Origin: Chlamydoabsidia padenii
Lineage: Eukaryota; Mucoromycota; Mucoromycetes; Mucorales; Cunninghamellaceae
Length of the DNA stretch: 64,000 bases
Direction: 5' to 3'
Assembly: GCA_025330725.1 (NCBI GenBank)
Contig: JAIWND010000009.1
Span: 992,001 to 1,056,000 of the forward strand
The notes beneath the pieces are model-generated. The model made no database searches and was not told the DNA's origin. It worked only from the letters and a program-made list of their open reading frames with translations. Position numbers and translations under genes: made by a program. Positions 45,470 through 58,400 of the stretch are shown here, in pieces (positions within the stretch are counted from its first letter, which is position 1; each line of letters begins with the position of its first letter).

Positions 45470-46850
45470 GTTCAACTCTTTTTTACTTCCTTCATTATTC
45501 CCAGATTGATTAACCAACCTCATTACAACTTTGGTCAAATTAATTTATTACTACAATGGTAAACATTGAAAAGTTTGGTTAAAAACACAGTATATTACAT
45601 AAACTAACTAGCTTTTTTTTTTTTTTGTAGACAATATTTTAATATGGTAGGAATACATTTACACATTTCACTGGACGGGCGCCAACCAAACATCCTGTGA
45701 CAAAAAACCAACACTTGATACCAATAATGAATTTGGTAATACCATCAACATCACAGCCTTTACATTTACCAGAGACGACACACACTAATTGCTCGCAATA
45801 ACAACACAAGCAATAGCCATCCTTTTATCCTGTGGTCGAATCAGGTAAAGGTTTATGAAAAAGTACTATTATCACTAACAACCTCTCTCCCTCTCTATCT
45901 TTCATAGATTCCTTTTTGGACATAAGATGCAGCAAGAAAGAAGAACTGTGGAATCGTAGGTGTTAATCAAGGTAAAAGGAAAAAAGATCGGGTTGATAAG
46001 CTCAGGGCGAAAAACCACGAAGTAACCATAATGTTGTCAAGCATGTCAAGATAAAACAGACCTTGAATAAACAACTAACTATACATTCATTCTTTTTTCT
46101 TTGAAATTCATGCAAATAGCTTCGAACCTTAACTGTACCTGCCATTAGTAAGTAGTATCGCCTACTAACAAAGTAACCTTCTCCCATATCATTAACTCTT
46201 TGATTTGTAGTTATCTCATATCACTTTAATACGAACCATACACAGAAGGCCAAATCATGTTCACCAAGCTGTGAAATAACAAATGGAATACTATCAGCCT
46301 GTATGATAAGGAATAACATTTTACAATGATCTTTTATATGTAGGTTGGACTATTTGATCATGGACTGGATCTACCTGACATGGCCATCGTCTTTACCTTA
46401 CTTCATCTTCCTCTTTTTTGTTATTACTAAATATGCTATATCCCCCCCTATTTACATTTTATTTTAATAAAGAATCTTTTTACAAACCTAAATGATTGTT
46501 GACTAGATGATGCTGATTCGTAGTACAGTTTTTGTTGTAATGATAGGATCCAAACCTTTGGACGTGGTCCATTGGCATGCCCTCATACGCCAGTTTAAAT
46601 AATTGTAAACCCCGCAAAGTTACCCGTGAAATCCAAGCCCGCCTAAAAAAGATTTAGACCCCTCAATGTGTAGTCCCCCTATGTTTGAGTCATTACATCA
46701 TACAAACATACGTGTACGCCGAGACAAACATCCAAAAAAGATGCATCATAGTCAAAAGACAACAATACAATATATTATAAACAATAAAAAAAAAAAAAAG
46801 TTATTCTTTATTTAATCAATAGATTATAACTAGATGAGGGAGGAGACTTT
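45027..46850. other. 1.8 kb between dynactin and cyclophilin; possible relic on plus strand
   Basis: An ATG at 45,305 opens MEKTDDDPMTISALLHPTC, then a 32-base T tract and several exon-like pieces follow: LINQPHYNFGQINLLLQW near 45,510-45,560, NNEFGNTINITAFTFTRDD near 45,727-45,782, and, in another frame, LIARNNNTSNSHPFILWSN near 45,788-45,845. The pieces have splice-like edges but no continuous frame, which suggests a degraded or mis-assembled gene of unknown identity. GCGGAGTTTAAC at about 45,188 lies in the dynactin promoter. TAAACCCCGC near 46,606 is another motif relative. Confidence 0.35.
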
Positions 46851-47710
46851 TTACAATTCACCAGAGTTGGTGATCTTGATTTCAGTCTGGGTCTTGCCAG
46901 ATTGGGAGCCCAAGCTTTCGATCTTTTGAACAACATCCATACTTTAAAGAAAAGAGAATAGTGAGTAATTATTATTTTCATTTACCATTTGGTTGCACCC
47001 TCTTCTTTTTTTTTTGCATCAAGACTTACCCTTCGATAACTTCACCGAAGACGACGTGCTTGCCATCCAACCAAGAGGTCACAACAGTGGTGATGAAGAA
47101 TTGAGAGCCATTGGTGTTAGGACCAGCGTTGGCCATGGACAAAAGACCAGGACGGTCGTGCTTCAACTTGAAGTTTTCATCAGCAAACTTGTTACCATAG
47201 ATAGACTTGCCCTAAAGAGATACAATGGAGTGAGTGTCAAGTAACAGTGACATTTTTTTTTTACTTACACCAGTACCGTTGAAGTTGGTGAAGTCACCAC
47301 CTTGGAGCTAAATAAGAAGACAACAACTTGTGAGTACATACATCAAGTCAAATATATAACATAATAAACAACTTACCATGAATTGTTTGATGACACGGTG
47401 GAAGATGGAGTCCTTGTAACCGTAACCCTTTTCACCAGTGCAGAGAGCACGGAAGTTTTCAGCAGTCTTGGGGACAACATCGTTGTAGAGAGAGAAGACA
47501 ATGCGCTATATACATACATATACAAGAGGACAAAGTTAATGGTAAGCCCCATTATACGCGTCAAAAGTTTATTTTTGTACTTACACCGATGGGTTGGCCA
47601 CCAGCAGAGACATCAAAGAAGACCTATACAGAGTTAAAGTTAGTTGACTATTACTATCATAATGAACAGAAGGAGAAAGGACTTCTTTTTCTTACCTTGG
47701 AGTTGGGCAT
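46851..47710 (-). CDS. Cyclophilin A-type peptidyl-prolyl isomerase
   Basis: Six exons (47710-47696, 47623-47585, 47505-47377, 47307-47269, 47211-47030, 46941-46851) give 164 aa, the size of cytosolic CypA. Conserved active-site blocks are [38 protein letters not shown] and [12 protein letters not shown]; the catalytic Arg is in FHRV and the cyclosporin-contact Trp in SWLDG is present. There is no targeting sequence or C-terminal extension, so a cytosolic/nuclear protein-folding role and cyclosporin binding are expected. Six exons is a high number for such a short gene. It is divergent from the RCF1-like gene. Confidence 0.97.
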
Positions 47711-47979
47711 GTTTATAATATAATAGAAGGTTAAAGAAACAGAAAGAGAAAAGAAAGAAAAAATTTTCTTTGTCGCCGCCTTTTTGATGGCGGGAGAGAC
47801 CTTTTTTTTCAATCGCCGAGACTTTACTCAAAATTTATTCCGGCGCTTTTATTGGCCCGCGCTAAACCAAAATTGAATCTTAGACCGCTCGGCCCCCCAC
47901 TCTTTTTCTTTTTGCATAAAAAAAAATTCACACACTTTTTTCCTCTCCCCCCCCCTTTTTTTTTTATCTCCTTTTTTTA
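47711..47979. promoter_or_regulatory. Divergent promoter cyclophilin/RCF1-like
   Basis: 269 bp, with GGCGGGAGAGACC near 47,789, CCGGCGCTTTTATTGGCCCGCGC near 47,840 (contains an ATTGG/CCAAT box) and a pyrimidine leader before the RCF1-like start. Confidence 0.5.
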
Positions 47980-48411
47980 ATGGATCGTAATTCTTCGCGA
48001 GAAGAACTTGAAAGGATGCGGTTTGCACTCCAAGGTGAATCTCCTTGGGAACGTATGAAGCGCAAATCAAAGGATGAACCATTTGTACCTGCTGGTAAGT
48101 TACTCATTAACATACACCTCAAGTATAAACCTTTTATTACTATAATCTAGGTGTTGCCCTGACTTGTTTTGCTTTGGTGGCGGCGACAGTAGGAATCAAG
48201 ACAGGAAACAAAGTATATGCAAATCACATGTTTCGACTTCGTGGTAAGAAGAAGAAAAGGTATTGTGTATAAAATTACTTATTAAACCCTTCCTTCTTCT
48301 CTCTGTCCAATCGTAGTCGCGGCACAAGGATTCACAGTACTGGCTATGGTTGGTGGATCCCTCTTGTATACCTATAGAGACTCAAAAGCACATAAACCCG
48401 TTAAAGAATAG
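47980..48411 (+). CDS. HIG1-domain mitochondrial protein, RCF1-like
   Basis: Three exons (47980-48094, 48151-48243, 48317-48411) give 100 aa. The HIG1 domain is seen as SPWERMKRKSKDEPFVPAG, a first membrane segment VALTCFALVAATVGIKTGN, then the conserved FRLRVAAQGFTVLAMVGGS leading into a second segment ending LLYTYRD. This two-span architecture is that of respiratory supercomplex factor 1 (Rcf1) in the inner mitochondrial membrane, which associates with complexes III and IV and aids Cox assembly. RCF2 is larger, so RCF1 fits better. A cytochrome oxidase subunit gene (60,561) lies 12 kb away; linkage is probably accidental. Confidence 0.9.
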
Positions 48412-48589
48412 TTACTATCTACATAGTCTCCCTACTTTTGTCTGGTTAATAAAGAATACAAATACCCAATTGTCATTCCCCATCCCTTTAGTTACTATTG
48501 TATATCCACACCAAACTGTTGTCTTTATTATTATCATTATCCAACCAATAAACAAATATTATATATCTTAATCTACATTATCCATTTTA

Positions 48590-50656
48590 TTACAGGTTCC
48601 ATTCTTGTAGGCATTGACTTTTAACTTTGTCTGGTGAATGAAGTGCAGGTCGGTTTCTATTCAAAAGATGGGATAGTTGATTAATAAATGGTATCAGTGG
48701 AGATGGGTTACTACTTACGGATCAGCAATATGTGTTTCCATTTGTTCCAAAGCATCAATTTGTTTCAACAAAAACCTATATATATATAAAAGATAAATAG
48801 AATGAGATGGTTGTCCATGGATATCCAATCCATCCAATACTTACTTCATATTTCGCATCTTGACATAGTCAGAGAAGGTTTCATCCTTTTCCAATACTTC
48901 GCGTGGCACAAAGCGTTTGACGTATTCTTCTTCTCCATCAAATGAATTGTTGACTTGTAGTAAAGCGTCGATGAGTCTGGTGGGATGTTGGAATCTTAAT
49001 CGTTTGCAAACAAGATATCGTTCGGAGCTAGTAGGATCACTTGTCAAGGGCTTGGTAATACAGATGGCACCAAATAGTTGATACAATAACCACACAAGAT
49101 CCGCCGTAAATTCTTCAAAGATATCAAAGCATTTGCATACAAATGTTCCATCTTGTTTGAGGCATGTCAGCATGGTAATCACTTCACAGAGCATCAATCG
49201 TTGGGTCGCATGTTCCAATTGAACCCCTTTACCACCTTTGCTGTCTTCTTGATAACCCTATAAAATAGTATAAATATCAGTATTCGTCTTCGACTTTATA
49301 TTCTTTTTGTTTAGGTTACTTACCCCATCAGCTACAACAAGGTCCACGCCGCGTTTCTTGGTATTGTTGGATATCACCGCATCGAATTCTAATATGTTGT
49401 TTTTTCGATACAAATCACCACTGCCATCAATACCATCCACTTGGGTAAAGTTCACGGTGATATGTTGGGGAATAAGTTCGAGGTGCCAATGGTCTTGAGT
49501 TTTAGCTAGAGTCGATTGTAATGTCATTCCGTATCCACGAGCCGAAATAGTTTGTTGATGCATTCGCCAAAATAAGTATTCCGTAAACCCACCTGGTCCA
49601 CCGCATAAATCTGCAAACATAAAGGTCTAGAATATCATAAAGGGAGAGGGTTAGTCAACATCATTTCTTGTTTTCTTCTTCTTCTCTTTACTTTTCCAGT
49701 GTTATCAGTAGGAGTCAATTGGAAGGTTGCATCAAGGGCGGCCAATTTCATTGCATCCCGATTCATAAATATATGCTTGTCAATACAGTCAAATGGATTA
49801 CTCTTGGTTCTGGCTACTGCTCGAACTTCACCAGGCACTTGGCTTCCCTTGACCTAATACAATCACAATCACACAACAATAAAATAAAAATAAAAATAAA
49901 ATACATTAGTGTCATACAAATACGCACCACCACTGATTATTATTCTATCACTTACCCCAAGTTCAATGGCTGTCTTGACAAGATCATTGGAGCATAAAAA
50001 GTCGTAATCCACCTATACAAAACACAAAGTTATTCATCATTCATATTATTACTTTTGTTCTTTCGTTTTACCTTTGTTGGAGCCACTTGTATGTACGCGC
50101 ACAAGTCCAGCAGTGTAAGTTGGTTTGAGCTATCACATTCAATAAAGTCAGTACTTGTCCGCATATCGAGTTTGGGTGCTGGTTTAGTCGCTGGTGCTAA
50201 GGTAGAAGGAGGTTGAGGAGGTGCTTCACTGGTGACTGGTTGTAATTGTGAGGAGACTGGATAATAGTGTTGCTGTTGCTGGTAAGGATCACTTCTTTGT
50301 TGATGGTAAGATCTACTCTCCCCACCTCTGGAAGTGTCGTATGGAGAAGGATAAGGTTGATAACGACTATCCGAGTTTGATCTTTGTCCAGAAGGAAATT
50401 GACGTTGAGGGTTGTATCTTGAGAGATCTTCTTTATGATGAGGTTGAGTGTTGTTGTAGTGTCGATTATGTTGTTCGTTATATCGTGAATAGCCTTGAAC
50501 ATCTCGTAAAGAAGGTGGAGGAATACCTGAATAAACAGGTGTGTCACGGTAATTTGGATCTGCGTCTATTTTGACAAGTAAGAGATTTGTTATTTAGTTA
50601 AAAGATCGTATCATGTTATAACAATCATATCACTTGTCTTTATTACCTGTATACAT
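48590..50656 (-). CDS. Cap-specific mRNA 2'-O-ribose methyltransferase (CMTR1-like)
   Basis: Eight exons (50656-50647, 50565-50072, 50012-49956, 49853-49692, 49626-49324, 49257-48845, 48775-48719, 48656-48590) give 520 aa. A disordered Tyr/Gln/Pro-rich N-terminus (about 150 residues) precedes an FtsJ/RrmJ domain: SAM-binding FADLCGGPGGFTEYLFW, DLVVADG, and the K-D-K-E positions visible as MNRDAMKLA, VVADG, FVCKCFD and SSERYLVCK. These motifs identify the CMTR1 group, which methylates the first transcribed nucleotide to form cap 1. A guanylyltransferase-like C-terminal domain of animal CMTR1 is missing. With CBP20 nearby, two cap-related genes occur in the window. Yeasts lack cap 1, so this is notable for a fungus. 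Confidence 0.92.
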
Positions 50657-50830
50657 GTCGTTTCTTGCTATCGAATAACTAATTGAAGAGGGAAAAAAAG
50701 GACCCGCAAAATTTATAAAGTCTGGATGTCGGGAGTTAAAACCGGAAATGTATTTAGTCTCCTCGCTCCTTTCCCTCTCTCTCCTCTTTCTTTCTCCCCT
50801 CTTGATCACCAACCCACTTATTCACGATTA
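50657..50830. promoter_or_regulatory. Divergent promoter CMTR1/VMA12
   Basis: 174 bp between start codons with ACCCGCAAAATTTATA near 50,701 and a CT-rich leader toward VMA12. Confidence 0.5.
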
Positions 50831-51692
50831 ATGGACCTTATACTGACCAAAACAATTCAAGATACCATTAAATCTCTTCTTGACGATTCTGATTTTTACA
50901 CCAGCGAACGAAAGGAAGCTAAAAGGATATCGAATGTATCACTTCAAGCGGACGACGACAGCCAACAACAACCGTCCTTTGGTGTCTCATATACCTTAAT
51001 ACGTGATGTCTCCCAATATCTCAACACCAAGCCCGTTAAAAAAGGTAAGCAAGATGAAACCCTTTGCTAATCGATTTGCCTACAGTCTAACGAATTGGTG
51101 TTAATGTTTGTAGGTCTACCATCCGTCCACGAACTTTTACAAGGCAGTGGTGTTTACTTTGAACCTAAGAAACCAAAAGAAAAGGTAAGTACTTGAAAAC
51201 AAGGGGAATCGATACTCATACTACTTTTTTTTATATATTGGGAAACAGAATCCAGAATTTGAAGCCTACATGGATCGATTAAGGGCGGAACAACAAGAAC
51301 GGGAATATGCAGCCATGGTCTCTTCTGCTGTTCAACCCACCCACGAAACTTACTTCCGACCGGATGATATCAAGGAAATGAAAAGTCATCTTGTTACCAT
51401 TGCTAATATTGGATTTTCTATGGTTGCTGTCTATGTTGCGGTCTATATGGCTTCAAGAACCATGCTGAATGATCTTGGACTGGTAAGAAAAGCAATCAAG
51501 GCGAAAAGTACAACCCAATACTAATTTTTTTTTTTTTTTTTTTACGTGTGTGTATAGCGGGTCTTGCTCTCTCTGGCTGGTGCTTTTGCTATCGGTATTG
51601 TGGAAACCATACTATATGTAAACTATACCCATTTGTTTACTTCCAAGAAGTCACCCAAGAAACTCAAGAAGGCTACAAAGAAAACAACCTAA
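50831..51692 (+). CDS. V-ATPase assembly factor VMA12/TMEM199-like
   Basis: Four exons (50831-51044, 51114-51184, 51249-51482, 51558-51692) give 217 aa. The order fits Vma12 (Vph2): soluble N-terminus, a LLQGSGVYFEPKKPKEKNPEF block, RLRAEQQEREYAAM, then two C-terminal membrane spans (VTIANIGFSMVAVYVAVYM and LLSLAGAFAIGIVETILYV) and a Lys-rich tail with KKxx-like ending consistent with ER residence. With Vma21 and Vma22 this protein assembles the V0 sector in the ER. A longer frame upstream (from 50,726) is pyrimidine-rich and not chosen; the internal MDLILTK start is favoured. Confidence 0.9.
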
Positions 51693-52496
51693 AATAGACT
51701 ATTGTATAATATATATGTATGTGTGTAGGATATTAATATTGTATTAACTAAAATAAAAAAATTAAAAAAAAACTTGGATACGAAATGATATGTGTTAGGG
51801 GTATGACCAATGTGAATGTTATAGTGTATGTGATGTCTTATGATGAAGAAGCATGGCGCAAAAGCACTTTTTTGATACAGGGGATGATGACTTTTATTTT
51901 GGCAACATGCCGAATATCTAATCAAATCATGCAAGCGGGATTTGAAAATGATAAATGGTTAACAGGGTTGATACTCGAATAATTGATTGATCGACCTACC
52001 TGCAAATACTATATGATTTTCTATCGTCACTTGAAAGACATCGGATTAGATACTTTGATTGATAACTTATGTGTGAGGTTATGATCAAGGGGGAGGGGAG
52101 AGAGACAATGGTCAACAATTGAAAGGTCATGAGAGGGGCTGATCCCCCTCTTCCCCCTGAGTGTGTGTATATGTGTGACCAAAAGATAAAAAGTATTTTT
52201 TGATACATATTGAACATGCGATAGTAGCTACAATAAGTAATACATAAGGAGAACCGAGAAAGGAGAGAGAGAGAGAGAGAGAAAGTTGAGTGATGACTCC
52301 TATTGCATCAAACCAAAAAGAAATACCATTGTATACCATTCTCTTTTTCTTCTTTTTCATTTTTCATCTTACTATTATATTATATACCTTTTGTCATTCA
52401 TTCTATAAACACCATTCCACTCTTTTTTCTTTCTTTTTAAACCAACTTTATCTTACTGTTACATTATTATTTAAAGTCCATCTTGGAAGACAGATA
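51693..52496. other. Intergenic between VMA12 and formin
   Basis: GCGGGATTTGAAAA at 51,935 preceded by ATCATGCAA; (GT)n and (GA)n short repeats near 52,160 and 52,265; pyrimidine-rich formin leader from 52,330. The formin frame is open upstream to 52,290 but that part reads as hydrophobic leader sequence and is not treated as coding. Confidence 0.55.
51935..51948 (-). promoter_or_regulatory. GCGGGATTTGAAAA motif copy with TCATGCAA neighbour
   Basis: Two mismatches from the consensus at the end. The preceding ATCATGCAA also precedes or neighbours other motif copies (about 28,982, 34,319, 52,945). Confidence 0.4.
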
Positions 52497-55400
52497 ATGA
52501 GCGGAAATGGTAATCAAAAATCCACTTTTTCTTCGAATACAACCTCTATGACTGATACCAAACCATCCTTATCTATACCAAACCGCAAAGTTCGTCGATC
52601 CCAGTCGTCCACCTTTATTTCAAATCCCGCACCACTCCCTTCCTCCACAGTAGCGAACCATCGAAAGCCTTCGTTACCCACTGTCACTCATTTACAACAA
52701 CAACAACAACAAACATCGAACAAAAAAGATGATAATCAGATATATCAACGTCTTCCCATGCGAACCAGTGCATCAACCAGATTTGGAAAGAATCTTTTAC
52801 CTGCATGGTTAGGTCGTCAGCAACAACAGCAACAGCAGCAATCACCTCAACCATCACCATCCCCTTCATTGACAGAGTTATCATCAGTGGATTCTACTAC
52901 GTCTGTTGACTTGGAAGCGCAATTTGAATCTTTACTCGTAAGTTTCATGCAAAAAAAAAAAAATCGCAATAATTCAAATCCCGCTTTTTTTTTGGGTAGG
53001 ATGAACTGGATATGAAAGATGATCATCGACAAAACTTGCGACAACTTCCAATTGAACAGCAGATGTATCTATTGCAACAAAATATTAATATCAAGAATAA
53101 GCAAACTCCTTCATCCCCTACGACCCCATCACCAGCTACCACTGCTCTCGACCCTTCGCCTCCACCAGAGCAAATGTCAAACCCCGCCAGACCCAACCGG
53201 CAAAAATCATTACTCAAGCCTGTGACCAGCACACGATCTTTATTCTCTTCGCATTTACGAAAAAGCCCTTCAACGAATGCCATCCCCTCGAAAGCAATCA
53301 AACCACCTAATCCTGCATCTTCATCTGTTTCATCCACAGTGCATCAAAAAGCCAAAAAGACGACGACCACTACTCCTGCCTCAGGCTTACCGAGTCCACC
53401 CGGAAGCATTGATAAAAGAGCAGCCAATTACAAGTTTAGAAGGAACAATATGAAAAACCCCGCTCATGCAAATTCGCGAGTAGGATCGATGATTTTGGAA
53501 TTCAATGCATTAGCCCATCATGATACTAATCAAGACGACGAATCGGCTTCTGCATGGCTCTTGTTGGATAATTCCACTTTGGATGCATTTTCCAAGGAGG
53601 GCACAAAACAACCGGATCAATCCACTAATGATCGACCCTTTTCAGGGACTATTCATCAAAGTCTTTCTCGGAAAGAGGCTTCCCAACTTTCTTCTCTTAT
53701 CAATCCTGATCATCATCGTAATCAAAGAGAAAGAAATAGTCCTTATATATATGTGGAAAGGCTACGTAGCAGGTAGGTTGGACAACATAGTAACAGGATG
53801 AGAAGGGTTATTCATGCATGACTTTTTTTTTTTTTCCAATTTCAGGAACGCTACTTTTGAAGCTCTCTTGAAGCACCTGATTTCACTTAAATCAAACTTG
53901 GATAATGGCTCAGATGCATGGGTAAACGAATTCTTATCTAGACGTCATGATGGTTTAGCAGCTCTTGAGCATGTTTTGGAAAGATTCTCGAAAAAGAAAA
54001 AGTAAGTATGGTATTTTCAACCCCCGATTGGAGGTGCCTGACCTGAGGATAGAAATTAATCCTTTTTTTTTTTTTTTCTCTTCTCTTCCGCTCTCTTCAT
54101 CCTCAAGAAAAAAACAAAGCAATGTCGAAGAACTGTGTCTTTTGGAATGTATTCAGTGTATACGACTACTAATCAACAACGAAGTAAGTATGATTCTGAA
54201 ACGTGGGAATCAACTAAAAAAAGGACAATCAAGGAGCATGCAATAGCGTAAAAAAAAAGGAGCCATGATTACTAACACATTCTCTCTCTCTCTCTTTTTT
54301 TTTTTTTTTTTTTTTTTAACTTGCTTTATATAGATTGGGTTACAACAAGTAGTAATGCGTCCCAGTATATTACATCAACTCCTTCTCTCCTTGTTTGGTG
54401 CTCTGACTGTGATCCTGGCTGTGCATGGTCCCCGCGGAGGACAACCTGAATCCACTTCACTCTTTAGCAAGTCTCCGTCCTTATCCTCTATTGGTTCTCA
54501 CTTGCTGCCTTCCTTCTCCACATCCACCCTTACAAACAATCAAGCGGGATCGACTGGGACTGAATCTAATCAAGGCAAATCATTGGGCACTGTCTTCAAG
54601 CTATGTGGTCAAGTCTTCCTCGTCTTTAATGCTCTCTGTGCTGCCTCTCAACGATCTTACGAAGTCCTTCTCCAAGTGTTATCTGAAATCCGTGGGGAAC
54701 AATATCGATTTGAACGCTTAATCCAAAACCTTTGCTCTTTCCGGGTGGATTTGGCCGTGGTGGATCCTATGGTGTGGGAATTCAAGGCGTCTGCTTTGAC
54801 TTTTTTTAACGCCATTGTCAATTCGTCGGAAAGTATTGAAACAAGACGTGCTTTACGAACTGAATTAGATAGACGTGGGTTTGATGAATATCTCAAGGTA
54901 AGAATGGACTGCTTCACAATCATGATATTCACTTTACTAACTCTTCTCTCTTGTAGATTTTACGATCAAGCTCATCTATTACTCAACCTGTGGAATATCA
55001 AATCAAGACGTATATAGATGAAAAACATACTGACTTGGATCTCATTCGCACTGTGGAAAATGTCAAACGACAAAGCGTTTGGGGGTAAGTGGATATGATG
55101 CCAAGTGGTTAGCAGTAACTTGACTCTCTCTCTTTTTTTTAAAAAAAAAAACCCCCCCTCCTTACCTTCCCTAGCCAATCTGATGATATCATTCTCTCAG
55201 CACTCAAGTCATTTAATGGTGATCCTGAAATGTATTACATTGTGGTTGAAACTCTATGGGAGTTATTGAAGCTTGGTCAAGATAAACTGAAGCAAGATAA
55301 AAGGTAAAAGGCGTATCAAGTGAAAAAATGGGTTACTAACTTGTTTTGGCTTTTGTATTATATAGTTTGGCAATGGATATCTGGAGTATCATAAAGACAC

Positions 55401-58400
55401 TCGCCACTACAATGACCTCAGTGCAATCCAATGGTAAACTAACAGAAAAAGAAAAGGCATCATAAACTGTTAACTAAAGGATTACTCTCATTTGATAGGC
55501 GACTTTCAAACTCTGGTCTTACAGTTTCTCCAATCATCTCAGCCTATTGTCGGAAAACTGCCCATTGATATGCTAATCGAAGGTAAATGCATCGACGAAG
55601 AAACCACTCCTGCAGTCATGACGGATATCAACAAGAAAACAATCCAGTCTTTGGAGGATATTGAAGGTTTACACAGTATGGTGGAAGAGCTCAAGGACAA
55701 CTTACACGCTGCAGAGGAGGCAATGACCAAGATTCGTCGGGAAAAGAACGATTTGGCTATGAAGGTCAAGGAACGGGACAACAAGATTATCTCTATGCAA
55801 CAGGAACACCAAAAAGAGCTCACCAATATTCAACAGCAGCATAATCAGCAAGGCGACCAAGATCAGCAGCAGCACCTTCCAGTATTGCCAGTGTCTCCAC
55901 CTGCCGAATTGATGGCACCACTATCATCATCATCAGCTGCTCCACCACCACCGCCTCCTCCTCCTCCTCCGCCACCACCACCACCACCACTACCACCTCT
56001 TTTGCCTTCTGTTGATCCAATGTGTGCAAACAGGCGAAGAAAAGGTCGTAACCGAAGTGCATCAAGATCATCCAAGTACTTGCATCCTTTGGCTATGAAC
56101 TTGTGCTTCCCTTCACTCAAGTCATTGCATGAAAATAATATCACCTCACCAACCAGTCCTACCTCTGGCCTTGCAATCAGTGGAACGATACCAAAGGAAC
56201 TTCTTGACGATGATGGTGGTTCGTCTTATCAACAAATGATCTATGATGAAATGTACTTACAACACATGTCAAACGTCACCATGAAGGTAATAACTATAAC
56301 CATTGAACTGTTTGCTTGTACCGTTTGAATTGTACTAAACATCTTTATTCTTTCCTAGCAATTCTTTTGGTCCAAACTTCCTCAGAATAGTCTTCAAAAC
56401 ACCGTCTGGAAGGAAATCTCTCCGATTGGCAACAAAGCAACACACGACATTACTTTGACGCACACAATTTCGTCGGATAATGATGGGCAAGAAGCCTGTC
56501 AATCAATGGAGGGTGTCGACCAGGATCAAGGTGATGCTCAAGTTGAACTGGATACTCTCGAATTGGAACGACTGTTCAGAAAGACTCAGGGCAGAAGACA
56601 ACATATGGCAGGACATTATGAAACATTGTCGGATACTCCAAAGCTTAGAAAACAGACTTTGATGACTCTGCTGGAATTCAATCGGGCTAATAACATTGGT
56701 GAGGATAAACAGATGGTAATAAATGATTGATGGACAACTCACTTTACTTGCTCTTTTTTTGATTATTAGGTATCATGCTTGCACGTATCAAATTGACCTA
56801 CCCCGAAATCCGTGATGCAATCTGGAACATTGACGACAATCGCCTAACAATTGACAATCTTATGGCCATCCGGCAATACATCCCGACCAAAGAAGAAATT
56901 GAAATTATTCAGGAATACGATGGTGATGTTGATCTATTAGGAAATGCGGAAAGATACTTTAAGGCCGTAAGTATATCATGCAATCTACTTTGGTCAACAC
57001 AGACTAACAGCGACTTTTATTTTTACTCTTATTTAGATTATGTATATTCCTAGGTTGGCCGATCGTATTGGTTGTATGATCTTTAGAAGGAAATTCCACT
57101 ATGAACTCCAGGAATTAGTACCAGTAAGTAGAATATTTACAAAGAAAAGTTGGGGTGATATAGTGGTAACATAATTGCCATTTCTTTTTAGGAACTTGAT
57201 ACATTACAATATGCCATTGACGAACTCCGCCATAGCCACCGATTCAAAACCGTGCTCAAGACTATATTGGCGATTGGTAACTATTTGAACAGCCACACCA
57301 TACGCGGGAATGCATATGGGTTCCATCTGGATGCTTTGATGAAGGTAACTATATATAAACATGGAATGATCTCTAAGGTACTCACCTCCACCTTTTCTTT
57401 TTTTTTTTTTTTTTTCTTTTTTAGATGCGTGATACCAAAGCTGAAGGTGAAGGTGTCAGCAATTTGCCAACATTACTACATTACCTGGTTTACTTTTTAT
57501 CGAAAACTGGTCAAGATGTTGTTAACTTTAAAAAAGATGTCGCTCATTTGGAGGCTGCTGCTAAATGTAAGTGATGAATAATGATCTTTGGAAGACTGCG
57601 ACTAACATGACATCTATACTCTTTAGTGTCACCTCCTGCCATATTTGCATCTGTCAACACACTCACTGGTCATCTATCTCAAATCCGCGAAGAACTAGGC
57701 ATACACCAGCGAAAACGAACATCAATGTTACAGATTGATCGATTTGCTGAATCCATGAAGGTAAAACATGAAACTGAATCCAGGTCAAACATTAGGCCAC
57801 TTACTAATTGCGTCTATCATCTTTTTATTAGGAATTCTTGATTGAAGCTGAACCCATTGTGGAAAATGTAAAGTCCATGGCACGAAACATTGAAGATCAG
57901 TTGAAGGATTTGATCATATACTATGGTGAAGACCCTGCTCTGGTAAAGTCGGAAGACTTTTTCTCAATCATCTACACCTTCTCTTCTTCCTTTGAGGTAT
58001 GTTGACGAAATAACAATAACAAAAAAAAATTATACCAACCTGATCATATCTTTATGACACCTAGAAAGCCAAAGTGGAAATACATGAAGCCAGGGAAAGG
58101 GCATTGCGGCGACAAAGACAACAACAGGAATTATGCAAGGTAAATTAAAAAAAGCTTATTTTTGTGTGATAGAGACAAGTCAGGAATGACCATGTAGATG
58201 ACCAACCTTTACTCTTTATTGACAATTAGAAAAAGTCTATGGAATTACTAGCATCACCATCTTTGTCTACATCATCGACCATGACCTATTGCAACCACAG
58301 CCGATCGACATCTTATGGTGACCTGACAATACCCGGAGAACGACCCTTGACACCAAACACAGTCTCGACTATCAACTCTTCCACCAGTAGCGGATTAGAT

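Noticed and set aside
52290..52496. N-terminal hydrophobic extension of the formin
   Set aside because: Pyrimidine-rich leader sequence; formins are not membrane proteins, and MSGNGNQ at 52,497 is the better start.
55820..56144. Gly-rich/Val-rich minus-strand frames
   Set aside because: Antisense of the formin poly-proline codons.
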